The notes under the pieces were generated by a model, which worked only from the letters and a program-made list of their open reading frames with translations, ran no database searches and was not told the DNA's origin. A program made the position numbers and the translations under genes. From assembly GCF_905115235.1 (NCBI RefSeq), contig NC_051852.1, positions 36,157,199 to 36,221,198 on the forward strand: a stretch of DNA of 64,000 nt. Reading direction: 5' to 3'. Below are positions 55,101 through 64,000 of the stretch, piece after piece. The DNA comes from Hermetia illucens (lineage: Eukaryota > Arthropoda > Insecta > Diptera > Stratiomyidae). The stretch's first letter is position 1. Each line of letters starts with the position of its first letter.

Positions 55101-57898
55101 GAAATTGGGTTAAAGACCAAACGGTCCAAGAAGCACAATGGGCTTGCGGAGATCAGGCGGTTCAGGACAGAATGTTTGCCTCTTAACCGACTATAAAATA
55201 CCTGGCAGTGATGATTGAAACTAATCCCTAGGGGTCCCATAGTGTACGCGTGCCAAAAGACAGACGGTACCTAGAGATTGCTTCCAACTGGAGTGGCGCT
55301 CGACATATTCTGCTATACGTGTTGCCTGCGAGGGCTACTTATTTTTAGTTCAATTTTATCTGAAAAAGTATAATTGAACAAATGTCCAAGTCTCCTTCGA
55401 CTTGGCTTAGACTTAACCTCGTAATTGTAAAAATATAGGACAACCTGTTGTAGGTACTAGGAACGAATAAAGAGTTAGAGTCATGAGGGCTTCCTGGGGG
55501 GTCGGTACTGGGTAGACCGGAGATGGATGCGAATTACATATCCTCCGCTTCGAAGCGGCGGCTGCACTGCCACAGACTTGTGTTTTTAAGACTATTACAC
55601 CTTTGTGGACGAACAAGAAAAATACTCTCATTTAGAGCGAACATTCACGACCGGTGTTGAATATTCCAACAAGTCTTCACATGGCACCTGAAGGTAATTA
55701 CAATCCGGGATTGGGGTCATACTGATTTTTTTGTCGAATTTTAATCTGATGGGTTATAGGTTATGGATGATTTTTAGAAGTAGACAAAGCGGTTAAGTTC
55801 CTAAAAGGTCGGGATTGCCAAAGCAATCATGGCCATAGAAGTGAGTTGATTGGCGCAATAAGGACTATAGTTCATTGTAAAATTTTGTTATTTATCTGGT
55901 GTTTAGTAAACTCCTATTTGAAAGTCCCATTGGCAATTGGCATACCTTGATTGAACTGTCATCATGATCTTTAACTGATCCAGCAAAAACGAGATTTCAT
56001 ATTTGCATATGTTATTTTTATTGGAATCATAGAAACAGCTTGAACTATTGGCGCTTGCAAAGTTTATGTAAGACTAGTATTGGTGAAGCTCCACCTCAAA
56101 TTCTAGAAATAAATGACGAAGGTACAGAATATCGGGACTTCATACTCAATGTACGTAATATATTCGAGTTCGCCAACGCGATAGTTTTTCTTACGAATTT
56201 CTTGCTTATATTTTTGAATGAAGGTCTCCCAACCTTGTGACGACATGCTAATATCATGTAAGTTTGGATCGGAAATACAAAGGTGTAAGTCTCTTTTTCA
56301 ATCAGTGCTTACCGATGAAGGACAATGTTGTACATTCAACGCGGTTGATGTTAAGTATATGTTTTTTCGAGGAAGGTACTTGTATATTCAGAAGATTCTA
56401 TAAATATCGAAGGCGCTCTGTTTTGCAAAACTTATCATTTCAGCGATGAAATCACTTTGTCCAACTGGACGGCCGAGGGTGAAGCTGTTGATTGGACGCC
56501 CGAGAAGGGGTACGGACAGAAAAAATCTTTTCAAGACTATGCGAAAAAGGTATTTCCAAGGCCAGCGCTAGGTACGTATGAACAATTTGAAAGTGGGAGG
56601 AAAATATCATAAACCTCCTATGGTGTTGAATCTCTTTCAATAGGAACTGGTGCTCATTTGGGTCTATCTTTGGTCCTTAATGCTTCGTTGGAAGAATATT
56701 TTTGCTCTTCAGGAAGTAGTGCTGGTTTTAAGGTAGTCATCGATTTTTCAGATTCGCATTGCCAGAGAAACTACACATTTTGATACTCTTAGGGAGCTAA
56801 CGTAACTTGAAATTTATTTTTCTCCATGTAGATGATGATGCATAGTCCAATCGAAACTCCGAAAATCACCAACTATGGGTACCTCCTCTCAGCTGGTATG
56901 GAAAGCCGTATTGCAATAAATCTCGAAGTTCAATCAGCGGAGCCGTCCATTCGTTCTGTCGAAATGAAATACCGGAATTGCTTGTTCGCCAGCGAATCTC
57001 AATTGAAATTTTATCGCACCTACTCCAAATCTAATTGTGAGCTGGAATGTGAATTGCAGCGGGTTTTGGCAATTTGCGGATGCATCCCATATTATTTGCC
57101 AAGGATGTCTGACAATGTGACAATTTGTGGTTTGAAGGATCTAAATTGCACCAAAAATGTCCAGATTGCAAGCGACAATCTCATGAATATGGACGTGAAA
57201 TGTAGTTTATGCCCTCAAGCATGTTGCTCAGTGAATTACTTACCAGTGGTTACGACCAATCCTTTGATATATGGTAATTCTTATTTGGAGGATGGGGTGC
57301 ATGTGCAGCAGAGATCGGAATTAGAAGAGTTGGCCGTTGTGCATTTCTTTTTTGAGGTGAACTCTTTCCGGGCGAAAACCAAAGAGGAATTGTCCACTTT
57401 CACCGATTTTTTAGGTCAGTATGATGCATTGCTAGTGACTATGTTATAGCCTCCCCAAATGGTACCCAAATTTGACTGTATATAGTGTTTTGGAAATTTT
57501 AATCCTTTGATTAATGACTTTCACTTCAACTTGTTAAATGTTTCTTTTCTAAAGTAGCAAACAGTGGCGGCATTTTGGGGTTGTTTATGGGGTTTAGCAT
57601 TTTAGCGGTTATTGAATTTTTATACTTCGTGTTTCTGGCCCCATATTGTGCTCTCAAGAAACTTATCATGTACCGGCTTGAAGTGAGGATGGTTAAGGCA
57701 AATAAGGTAATTTAAAGGAGTATGGAACATATTCAATTGGATAACGAACATTCACCATTCCAGGCTCCCCAGGAAAAGGAAGAAAATGTAAGAGCCATTA
57801 TACGTCCCAGCCATTTCACATACTCTGATAACAATGTGGACTACGCAATTGCACGGAAGAATTTGAAATCTCGTCCATTATATTCATATTACGAATAA
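49193..57898 (+). CDS. Pickpocket-family DEG/ENaC sodium channel subunit, 9 exons, first exon not found
   Basis: Exons with matching phases and GT-AG borders: 49193-49358, 49456-49656, 56039-56150, 56224-56375, 56444-56571, 56644-56732, 56832-57414, 57555-57706, 57764-57898 (TAA). Together they encode about 571 residues; the 5' exon with the ATG is missing from this model. Order: N-terminal gating motif region (TTSLHALKFI), TM1 (YFFSIAFLLAVVTSSYYI), post-TM1 IPFPAITICNLNQARKS, extracellular QPCDDMLISCKFGS and LTDEGQCCTFNAV, PEKGY...FPRPALG, HSPIETPK, the Cys-rich CELECELQRVLAICGCIPYY and CSLCPQACC, then TM2 with the pore GGILGLFMGFS. Trimeric plasma-membrane cation channels of this type act in sensory or epithelial cells. 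Which paralogue is not determined. The second intron (49657-56038) is full of retroelements. Confidence 0.93.
49657..50520 (+). other. Channel-gene intron 2, left part without recognised feature
   Basis: AT-rich intronic sequence after the GTAAGT donor. No coding domain or repeat end recognised before the antisense LOA element. Confidence 0.5.
50554..53445 (-). pseudogene. ORF2 of the LOA-group LINE (RT + RNase H)
   Basis: The first frame (53445-51796) holds the linker PWWNRELQKLRKSTRRL (residues 9-25), a doubled 34-residue segment (80-113 and 114-147), KAPGMDGIYPAMLKEG, FIPKPGKDD (247-255), FVDIEGAFD (331-339), GCPQGGVLSPLLW (389-401) and catalytic AYADDVAVL (421-429). The second (51899-51513) continues with ALTAYGLCRRTFAS and RPMFVYASVVWW. 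The third (51570-50554) holds RNase H, with acidic residues D67, E102, D128 and D180 (FYTDGSK, FQAE, ICSDSQ, HCGIEGNEISDALAK), and a finger C281-C298. The first residue is a TTG codon; the frame is open a little further upstream. Confidence 0.88.
53004..53209 (-). repeat. 102-bp tandem duplication inside the LOA ORF2
   Basis: Two head-to-tail copies with a 102-bp period, apparently identical, both in frame (34 codons each: LKRDESAKLDS to TLLEVH). Confidence 0.97.
53490..54270 (-). mobile_element. R1-clade LINE fragment: endonuclease to start of RT
   Basis: Minus-strand pieces: RLNGWGAIWAYSR, FRV-rich text, DNILQVSR and FNGWNLE, then APPSLKFSEFEDML near 54050, and SEDCTHSDQYAIIFEL near 53760-53720 with the endonuclease HSD motif. 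At the left end come RT words near 53560. Many frame breaks. It abuts the LOA element. Confidence 0.65.
54470..55250 (+). mobile_element. R1-clade LINE ORF1 (gag) fragment
   Basis: The + frame 54844-55029 reads LLLAERVKIGWIMSRLRKQV, matching the GKIRIGWVISW block of the R1 ORF1 at 45625. The preceding 350 bases fit the gag N-terminal part only loosely. The zinc knuckles are not clear. Confidence 0.5.
55251..56038 (+). other. Channel-gene intron 2, right part without recognised feature
   Basis: AT-rich sequence ending at the acceptor AGAAACAG (56031-56038). No element recognised. Confidence 0.5.
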
Positions 57899-58689
57899 TT
57901 GGTTACCATGGTTAGTCTTGCAATTTAATATCTTTTAAAATCAAAGTTTTGTGGCTCATTGAATTTGTGTGGAAATATAAATATATTGAAATTTATAAAA
58001 GCCTATCATTTTGCGGTGGAACCTGGAACCTGGAAAGTAGGTTTCGAAAGTTTCTATTTCCCTAAAAAAAGATAGAGAGTCATGTGCCGAAAGTTGCCTA
58101 TCTTACACGAGTCGCGTACATATTAGGGAAATCAGAGGCGAGAGGGAATTCAGGATGGACAGGTTGCTTATTGTAAAATTCACTAAAACAAATGGTGGCA
58201 TACAGAAGGCAACCATAGGGATACTAGTAGGAAAATAGAATGAAATATAGAAAAAAAGTATGAATCCGATTGGATGGGTCAATAGTGTTAAAGAGCAGAC
58301 CACTTCGAAGAGAAGCATCAAGTGGAATTCATATTGTTAAGAATCCAACAAAGAATCGAATGACATGCTATACAATGGAAAGAATGGTCTGAATAGGAGA
58401 CACTCTGTCGGACCGGCAAGTTTCCTGGAATCAAGCAGGCGTTATTTTCGAACCAAAATTATTCAAAATAGTGCTAACTCGGAACCGGTTGACACAGGTC
58501 AGGTCAGTGTAGGAGGAAAATCTCTAGTCTCTCCTCCCCTTGTTGACAAGCTCTTTGCAGTAAATTCAGTCGGACGATTTCGCTTTCTATATGTGTATCC
58601 GCAGAGGTTAGGATCAGATAATCACCTCATCGTGCTTTCAACTGAACCATGGCTGAATGCTTTTTATGGGATGCGCGGTCATGCGTTGA
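57899..58689. other. 3' flank of the channel gene, then unassigned
   Basis: The 3' UTR is AT-rich with AATATAAA and TTTATAAA near 57975-57998 as possible weak poly(A) signals. An open frame at 58365-58712 has no known domain. Confidence 0.4.
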
Positions 58690-60480
58690 GAGTGCAGGTC
58701 CTTTCTTCATAAGCGGCGGCTACCTTATTTCCCTCTCCTTTTCTGAGGTACGTAGACCACCGCCCTCCAGCAACGAGAGCGATCACAGTAACTTCTGCTA
58801 TCACTACTGTTGATTCTGAGAAGGTGCGATTGGCGGACCAAATTAGCAAAGCCCTTCGTTTTCTGAATAAGGTATTTTCGATATTGACCATTTGCCAGAA
58901 AATTACATACTCCGGCTGTAGCCTTGCCTGTGCTGTTGCGAATCTGCTCGAAGAGCTCATCTTCATGTCAATCATGGTGCCTGAGTATTTCATCATGACT
59001 TCTTCAACCTGAAAATGGAGGACTATGGGAACCATCTTCTTGGTCAGGGTGATCACATCGATTTTCTCTAGACCTAAAGAGAGTCCATGCTCAGCCAGTC
59101 ATCTGGTGCCTCGCCGCAGTACCATTCTCAGTGTGCGTCGAGCTTGTTCGACAGTACGCGTCCAACACCATCCGCGTATCTGACTAGATGTAATTCACCA
59201 TCGTATAAGGTGTTCCAACGGTCGCGACCAACGATCAATCACTGAATCGCTGTAGAGCATGACGCGGAACTTTAAATGGTCCCTCAATATCTGCAAAATG
59301 TAGCCTGGAATATGGAAACAATTTTCCAGCCTTTTGAGCATGTCGGACTTCGCAGATTTCAAGCCGTTTCTACACATTTAGTGTCACAAGAAACACAACT
59401 TACCGACAGTGGCAAATGCTGCTTAATGGCATCACTTGTTGATCTCTCCTCTCTAAAACCATATTATTTTGGCGAAAAGTCTCTTCAGTGTGCATTGCTT
59501 CAGTCAGAGTTGGGTTGAGGAGCTCCTCAAGAAGATTTCCCGATGTGTCCAACAAACTGATAGAACGGCACACTAACGTGCTTCGGGCCAGTGAGAGCGA
59601 AAAATACCGGCTGCGTGAATGCATTGAATGCACTCCGCTGGGAATAGCACCTGGTCAAGGTGCTTATCTACAGCGTCAACTCGGATGGAGTGGACAGGAA
59701 AAGTGCTTACGCGATTCCTTCTTCTGTTTCAATGGAACAGAGTGTTTGATGGACATCGAGTTTTTTGGTAACCACCTTATACCCGAGGTTCTATAGCGCC
59801 TTGCTAATGCCGCTGACTAGCTTCTGGAGCAGTAGGTTTTTCCTGTTGATTTCGTAGTGGACTCCCTTTTTCGCTGTCTTGAATTCTGCGGATCTAAACA
59901 TTATTTCATCATCATCTTCCCATTGCAGAGTCTCCCTTGAGGGCCGATGTATCACAAACTGGCGTGATAAGGTTCATTAATGGGTTCATAAACGATTCAG
60001 CCAGAATTCTTTTATTCGTGTCCGAGTTTTGTGGCTCATTTACTCTTCTTCAGAAAGCTTCGCCAAATTTGTCAACATCGTAGGTATCTGCGGTAAGCCA
60101 AAACATTTGGCTTAGTCGTTTTTCATTCTGAAGGAAATGGATTGGTGATCGCTGGCCGTGAAATCTTTCGTCTGCAACAGATGTATCGGCATCCCACGAT
60201 ACTGAACTCCTATCATGGTACGGCTCGTTGAGGAGCTACAAGTCAGGAACCAGAAACATGAGCCACGCCTTCTTTCTGCAAAGAACACAGCATTTTTCAA
60301 CGCTCAAGTCTTCGCTTTCTGTCCGATTTCGACACATTCTAACACAGACTGCCTCTGTCCTGCCCTTTGCTATGCGTCTAGCGCTCAAACCAGGAAATGG
60401 TCCTTGTCCTTATCATGCAAATGATCCATTTTATCTAGCAGCCAAACAGCTTTCCAGGACATCAAATTGGTAGACCTCGG
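58690..60480 (-). mobile_element. R1-clade LINE, endonuclease end to RT, decayed
   Basis: 5' to 3' on the minus strand: KDFTASDHQSISFRMKND (60145-60110 region), linker, SISLLDTSGNLLEELLNP (59580-59520), YGFREERSTSDAIKQHL near 59450-59400, LKRLENCFHIPGYILQILRD (59335-59275), a YADG remnant of the catalytic box near 59180, DVITLTKKMVPI, and MKYSGTMIDMKMS (58990 region). At least six frame changes. Confidence 0.78.
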
Positions 60481-61150
60481 TACAAAATTGGGATGTCTGG
60501 AGCTTTTTCCTAAGGCAGGCCTAAACCGATTGTTGCACCGTTTTATGATGATGAAGAAATGGGGTCACAGTAGTTAAAATATGGCTACGAAGGACGAATT
60601 TCAGGTACAAGCTTCCACGTTTTCGCTGTTAACTTAAATGTCGAAAGTTCTTTTGTTCTTGTTGTTCTTTTGTTGTCAAGGCTAGGGATGGGTCTTATAT
60701 GATGAAGTTATGGTAATAATACAGGGCTATGAAAGCAGCCAAATGGAAAATTAATTTTATCTCTAAAGCCTGCGTCATTACCAAATATTAATCCTTGCTC
60801 AAAGTCGTAAGATATTATAGCTTTCCTTTGCTGGGGAGGCCATAAGCGAGTGATAAGTGGCTTTGAGAGTACTGCTACATATGAAGGTTGCATTATTCTA
60901 CCATGTTCCTTGGTTACTATGGCACATAACTTCTAGGATCAGTTTTTTTACAGACGGTTTACTTATTAATGGGAAATCGGTTGGGGTCGATCTGTTTTTA
61001 AGGTTTTGTGTAAAGCTAAAACTTATTAAAATGGGTTCAAAGAAAGAAGGTGGAAATCTTGAAAAAACACTGATCTAGAAACGCCAATTTGTGGAATTTT
61101 TACGCCGTGGAATCACCTTTAGGTATAACATCACGAGGCGGAGTTAGCTT
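60481..61150. other. Unassigned spacer
   Basis: No recognisable frame or repeat; AT-rich around 60640-61080. Confidence 0.45.
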
Positions 61151-62130
61151 ACTTTAGCTAGGTCTACCTACTTTGGATTGTTGATCGTCGGTCATGGAGT
61201 TGATCGTATCGCAATCCTTCTGGCAAGCTACCATTTTCATGACAAAATTTTCCGGTGATAGCATTTCACCTAGATTTTTCTCTAAGTTCCTCCTTTCTTT
61301 CACGAGCCTCGAGCATTGGAAGAGGGCGTGCGCTGGGTCTTCCGGGACCACATCGCAATTTCGACAGTCAGGTAAAGGGTTCAATTTAAATCTATATTAA
61401 ACTTTATACTCCATGGCTGGTGAGAAACTGGATGAGATTATAATTGATTTCCCTATTTTTTTCTCCAGCCACTCCCTAACGTTAGTGTTTTTTGAGTGGT
61501 TGGTATCGCCATCTAGTTCTAGATCTCTCCCTTTTGGTTTCCGATAAAGGAGAGATGGGCTCGATGTTATTTACGCATATGTTTGTCATCTCATCTGCCA
61601 AGATGTCAATTGGCACCATTCTTCTGTAGACGGCACTCAGTTTATGTGCGCTAGATAAGATATGCAGCGCTAGTCTCCAAACTGAGACTGCCTACTGCAA
61701 AATGGGCTTAGTAAGTCCTGGATGATTTTAAATAGTTGAGTAGGACACGTGATCTGAGAAAATAACCGGCCTCTCAATCATCCCATTATGATTTTATAGA
61801 CGCTCCCCCACGGGTTTACATCCGCCTTAGAGCAGAGCTCCTAAAAATATTCCCTTTTGCTCCGCTAGGTGCTTAATTTGAGATTTTGGTCCGGAGACAC
61901 ATTCACAAAGGGCTGCGCATTTAGCGTTTTTGTGGACCAGCCTGATTTCTTTCTCGACATTGGGTATGTTATTTGCCAACCTTAGTTCGAAGATAATTGC
62001 CTGGCGATCGCTGTGTGTATAGTCCTCATAGTCACTGCAAGATAACAAAAGTCAGGTCTACAATTGAAGCAGGCCCTCCTTTCCGAAAGGTACTTACATT
62101 ATCTTCGCTGGCTAGAACAACATCTAACTG
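61151..62130 (-). mobile_element. R1-like LINE, endonuclease and C-terminal finger with the middle deleted
   Basis: At the 5' end, minus 62120-61827 gives an endonuclease piece with STFRKGGPAS and YEDYTHSDRQAIIFEL. At the 3' end, 61384-61154 gives CRNCDVVPEDPAHALFQCSR, the CCHC finger that ends R1-type ORF2. The RT core between is not recognisable. Confidence 0.65.
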
Positions 62131-62169
62131 GACATCTTCGAAGTGTGGATTTCACTGCATGGCGGCACC

Positions 62170-63990
62170 TGTAATGCAATTGTTACCCCTTCTTAATGTG
62201 TAACCTATCCACTACCACTTCCGTTTTCCGATCACAGTGCGTAGGAGTGGCGCCGAACAAGTTTTCATTTAAGATAGTGTCATACCAGCGCACTCCGATT
62301 ATACGGTGCAGGCAGGTATTGGTGAAACCCTGGAGATTTTGAGTAACAATGGAGTCCGCTTTCCATGTGCTACTCCCATATAGTAGCACGGAAAGAACAC
62401 TAGCATAGGACTATTTCAACTTGATATTGGGGTTGATTAACAGCACAGGGCTAAAATCCAGTTCAGTGTCACTATAGGCAGAAACTACGCTTCCGTGATA
62501 TACAAACTGATCGATGCTTTCGATGCTCTGCCCATTAACACAAATAGGAGAATGCTATTACCCGTCAGATTGAGAACCTTGGTTTTGTTGGTGTTTATCT
62601 TCAGTCCAACTCTACTTGCCTCTCTTTCCAAATCCAGAGCCATTTGGCCAAGGAGGTCCATGAGTCGGTGAGAGAGCTAACAGATGTCATCAGGGTGGTC
62701 GATGTATTTGAAGAAAAATGTCATCCTCTATTGAACTCCTCTACGTCCTCCAGACAAGGCAGCGTGAAGAATATCATCGATAACAAGAAGAAATAATATC
62801 GGTTATAAGATGCAGCCTGGAGGACTGCGCATTGGAATTCAAAATTCTCTGAAATTCAAACTCGGTGCAACATGTAACAGTTTCCGCCGTTATATGTCGC
62901 TCTGATAGTGCATATACTACTATTCCACATACTCTCCCTGTTCACCCTATCGGAAGCTTTCTCGAAATCGATGAAGAGCAGGTGCAGCAAAGATCTTAAC
63001 TCTGCGCACTGTTCGAAAATGATCCGTGGGGTGTTGATGTGACGAATGCAGGAGGATCCGGAGCTGAAGCCAGCCTGCTTTCTGTCAATCAAGCTTTCGA
63101 GATGTTCTTTGATACGTTCTAGGGTTGTTTTAGCTATTATCTCTGCGACAGTAGGGAGCACCCCTCTAATTGTCACACCTAAAACTTAAAACTTTCTAAT
63201 CTGGACGATCATCCCCTTCTTCCACTCTCGGATGCCCAAGATTTCCGTACGGCTGGAAGTAGCATCTTTGTATTAACTGCAGGGGTAGTGACAAATAACT
63301 CTGCGGTGAAATCGTCAAGTCCAGTGGCTTTACTTCGTTTGAGTACATTGATGGCCGAAATGATTTCTCTTCTGCTTGGAAGACTAGTCCGTTGGTGGTT
63401 CCTTCCGCCGATGAAGGAAATCGGTGATCACGATGTGATCGATTTGATTGCTCGTACGGCGTCGGGCAGTTGAAGTCTAACTGACCCTATTGCAAGCTTT
63501 GTGCTGGAACAATGTGCCACCAATGACGAGTGGGTGAAAGCTGCAGAAATCCAAGAACCTTCCATCATTACGCCACGGTCGCCAAGACCGTGTCTCCCTT
63601 CCACATGCCCGAGCAAGGTATTGTCAGAGTTCACCTTCACATTCAGATTACAGTGATGATCACAATGACATCTCTACGAAGCCTCTCCTGAATTGTGTGT
63701 AATTGCTTGCAGAAAGCATACTCCACTCCACTCCCATACTCCACTAGTTCCAATATAGTAACTACCATTTTGATGCTCCTTAACCTGGGCCGCTAAACTT
63801 GCGGTCAGAAGTCTGCCAGGAACCGGCTCCCAGGTTAAGCTTGTGGTAGCCGTCAGCAGTAACCCGATACCGGATTCGCGTCTACTACGACTTGGCTTTC
63901 TAGAGTATAAAAATATATTGCCCCGAGTGTGACAAGAGAGAGAGGAGTACTCCACAGAGTCCGGCCATCTTATAGGCCCAGAATGTCCAC
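62170..63990 (-). mobile_element. RTE-like LINE, endonuclease to RT C-terminus
   Basis: 5' to 3' on the minus strand: endonuclease words NSDNTLLGHVEGRHGLGDRG (63630-63570), linker REIISAINVLKRSKATGLDD (63380-63320), RT LPTVAEIIAKTTLERIKEHL, DRKQAGFSSGSSCIRH and LHLLFIDFEKASDRVNRESM (63160-62930), an EDKHQQNQG/NTNKT block near 62600, and SVLLYGSSTWKADS with CLHRIIGVRWYDTIL (62385-62270). Frames change several times. It is the most complete RTE-like copy in the window. Confidence 0.82.
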
Positions 63991-64000
63991 TCCATATCGT

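Noticed and set aside
57415-57449. Channel protein ending at the in-frame stop after 57414
   Set aside because: GTCAGT at 57415 is a good donor, and splicing to 57555 restores TM2 with the GGILGLFMGFS pore in phase.
58365-58712. 115-codon open frame as a gene
   Set aside because: No recognisable domain, no splice or 3' signals, and it ends at the border of an R1-like fragment.
1-64000. LTR retrotransposons, endogenous retroviruses, Polintons
   Set aside because: No protease, integrase, envelope or capsid motifs and no long terminal repeats were recognised; the RT signals here all have non-LTR features (AP endonuclease, YLGV region, R1/LOA fingers).
1-64000. CRISPR arrays, operons, ribosome-binding sites
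   Set aside because: The sequence is eukaryotic, with introns, histone stem-loops and poly(A) signals; no regularly spaced short repeats occur.

Overview
The window looks like repeat-rich insect nuclear DNA, most likely dipteran. The four linker-histone genes have a fly-like H1 globular domain and animal replication-histone 3' ends. The pickpocket-type DEG/ENaC channel gene and the MADF-BESS gene are typical insect families with short GT-AG exons. Most of the remaining sequence is decayed LINE retrotransposons plus a tRNA-derived SINE. I saw no LTR element, Polinton, CRISPR array, core histone gene or true tRNA gene.

Layout. 1-5.0 kb: a SINE, then antisense LINE fragments. 6.0-11.2 kb: a two-exon MADF-BESS gene whose 4.4 kb intron is filled with a LINE fragment, a SINE and a LOA-like LINE. 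11.4-14.5 kb: CR1-like and RTE-like fragments and a second well-bounded SINE. 14.9-38.4 kb: four intact intronless histone H1 genes (H1-1 at 15.6, H1-2 at 24.2, H1-3 at 29.2, H1-4 at 37.8 kb), all on the + strand and separated by LINE debris. H1-1 and H1-2 lie in a duplicated block of about 1.67 kb. 39.3-43.0 kb: the best-preserved copy of the dominant Jockey-like LINE family (called J here), flanked by a perfect 15-bp target-site duplication. 44.2-48.0 kb: RTE-like and R1-like fragments. 49.2-57.9 kb: a pickpocket channel gene in at least nine exons, with a 6.4 kb intron that hosts a nearly intact antisense LOA-type LINE. 58.7-64.0 kb: R1-like and RTE-like fragments.

The H1 genes share a 3' processing signature: a 6-bp stem, a 4-base loop, and a downstream CAAAGAG purine element. 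They are therefore read as cell-cycle-regulated, non-polyadenylated histone genes that have left, or never belonged to, a five-histone repeat. Three of the four share the word ATTGTCAAACT at 64-67 bp before the ATG. H1-3 lacks it, and its upstream homology stops about 30 bp before the ATG at an RTE reverse-transcriptase fragment. The most notable points are this promoter-less H1 copy, LINE edges coinciding with the H1 duplication, a TAATG ORF1/ORF2 overlap in the J family, an in-frame 102-bp tandem duplication in the LOA LINE, and a His-Ala in place of His-Gly in the channel's N-terminal motif.
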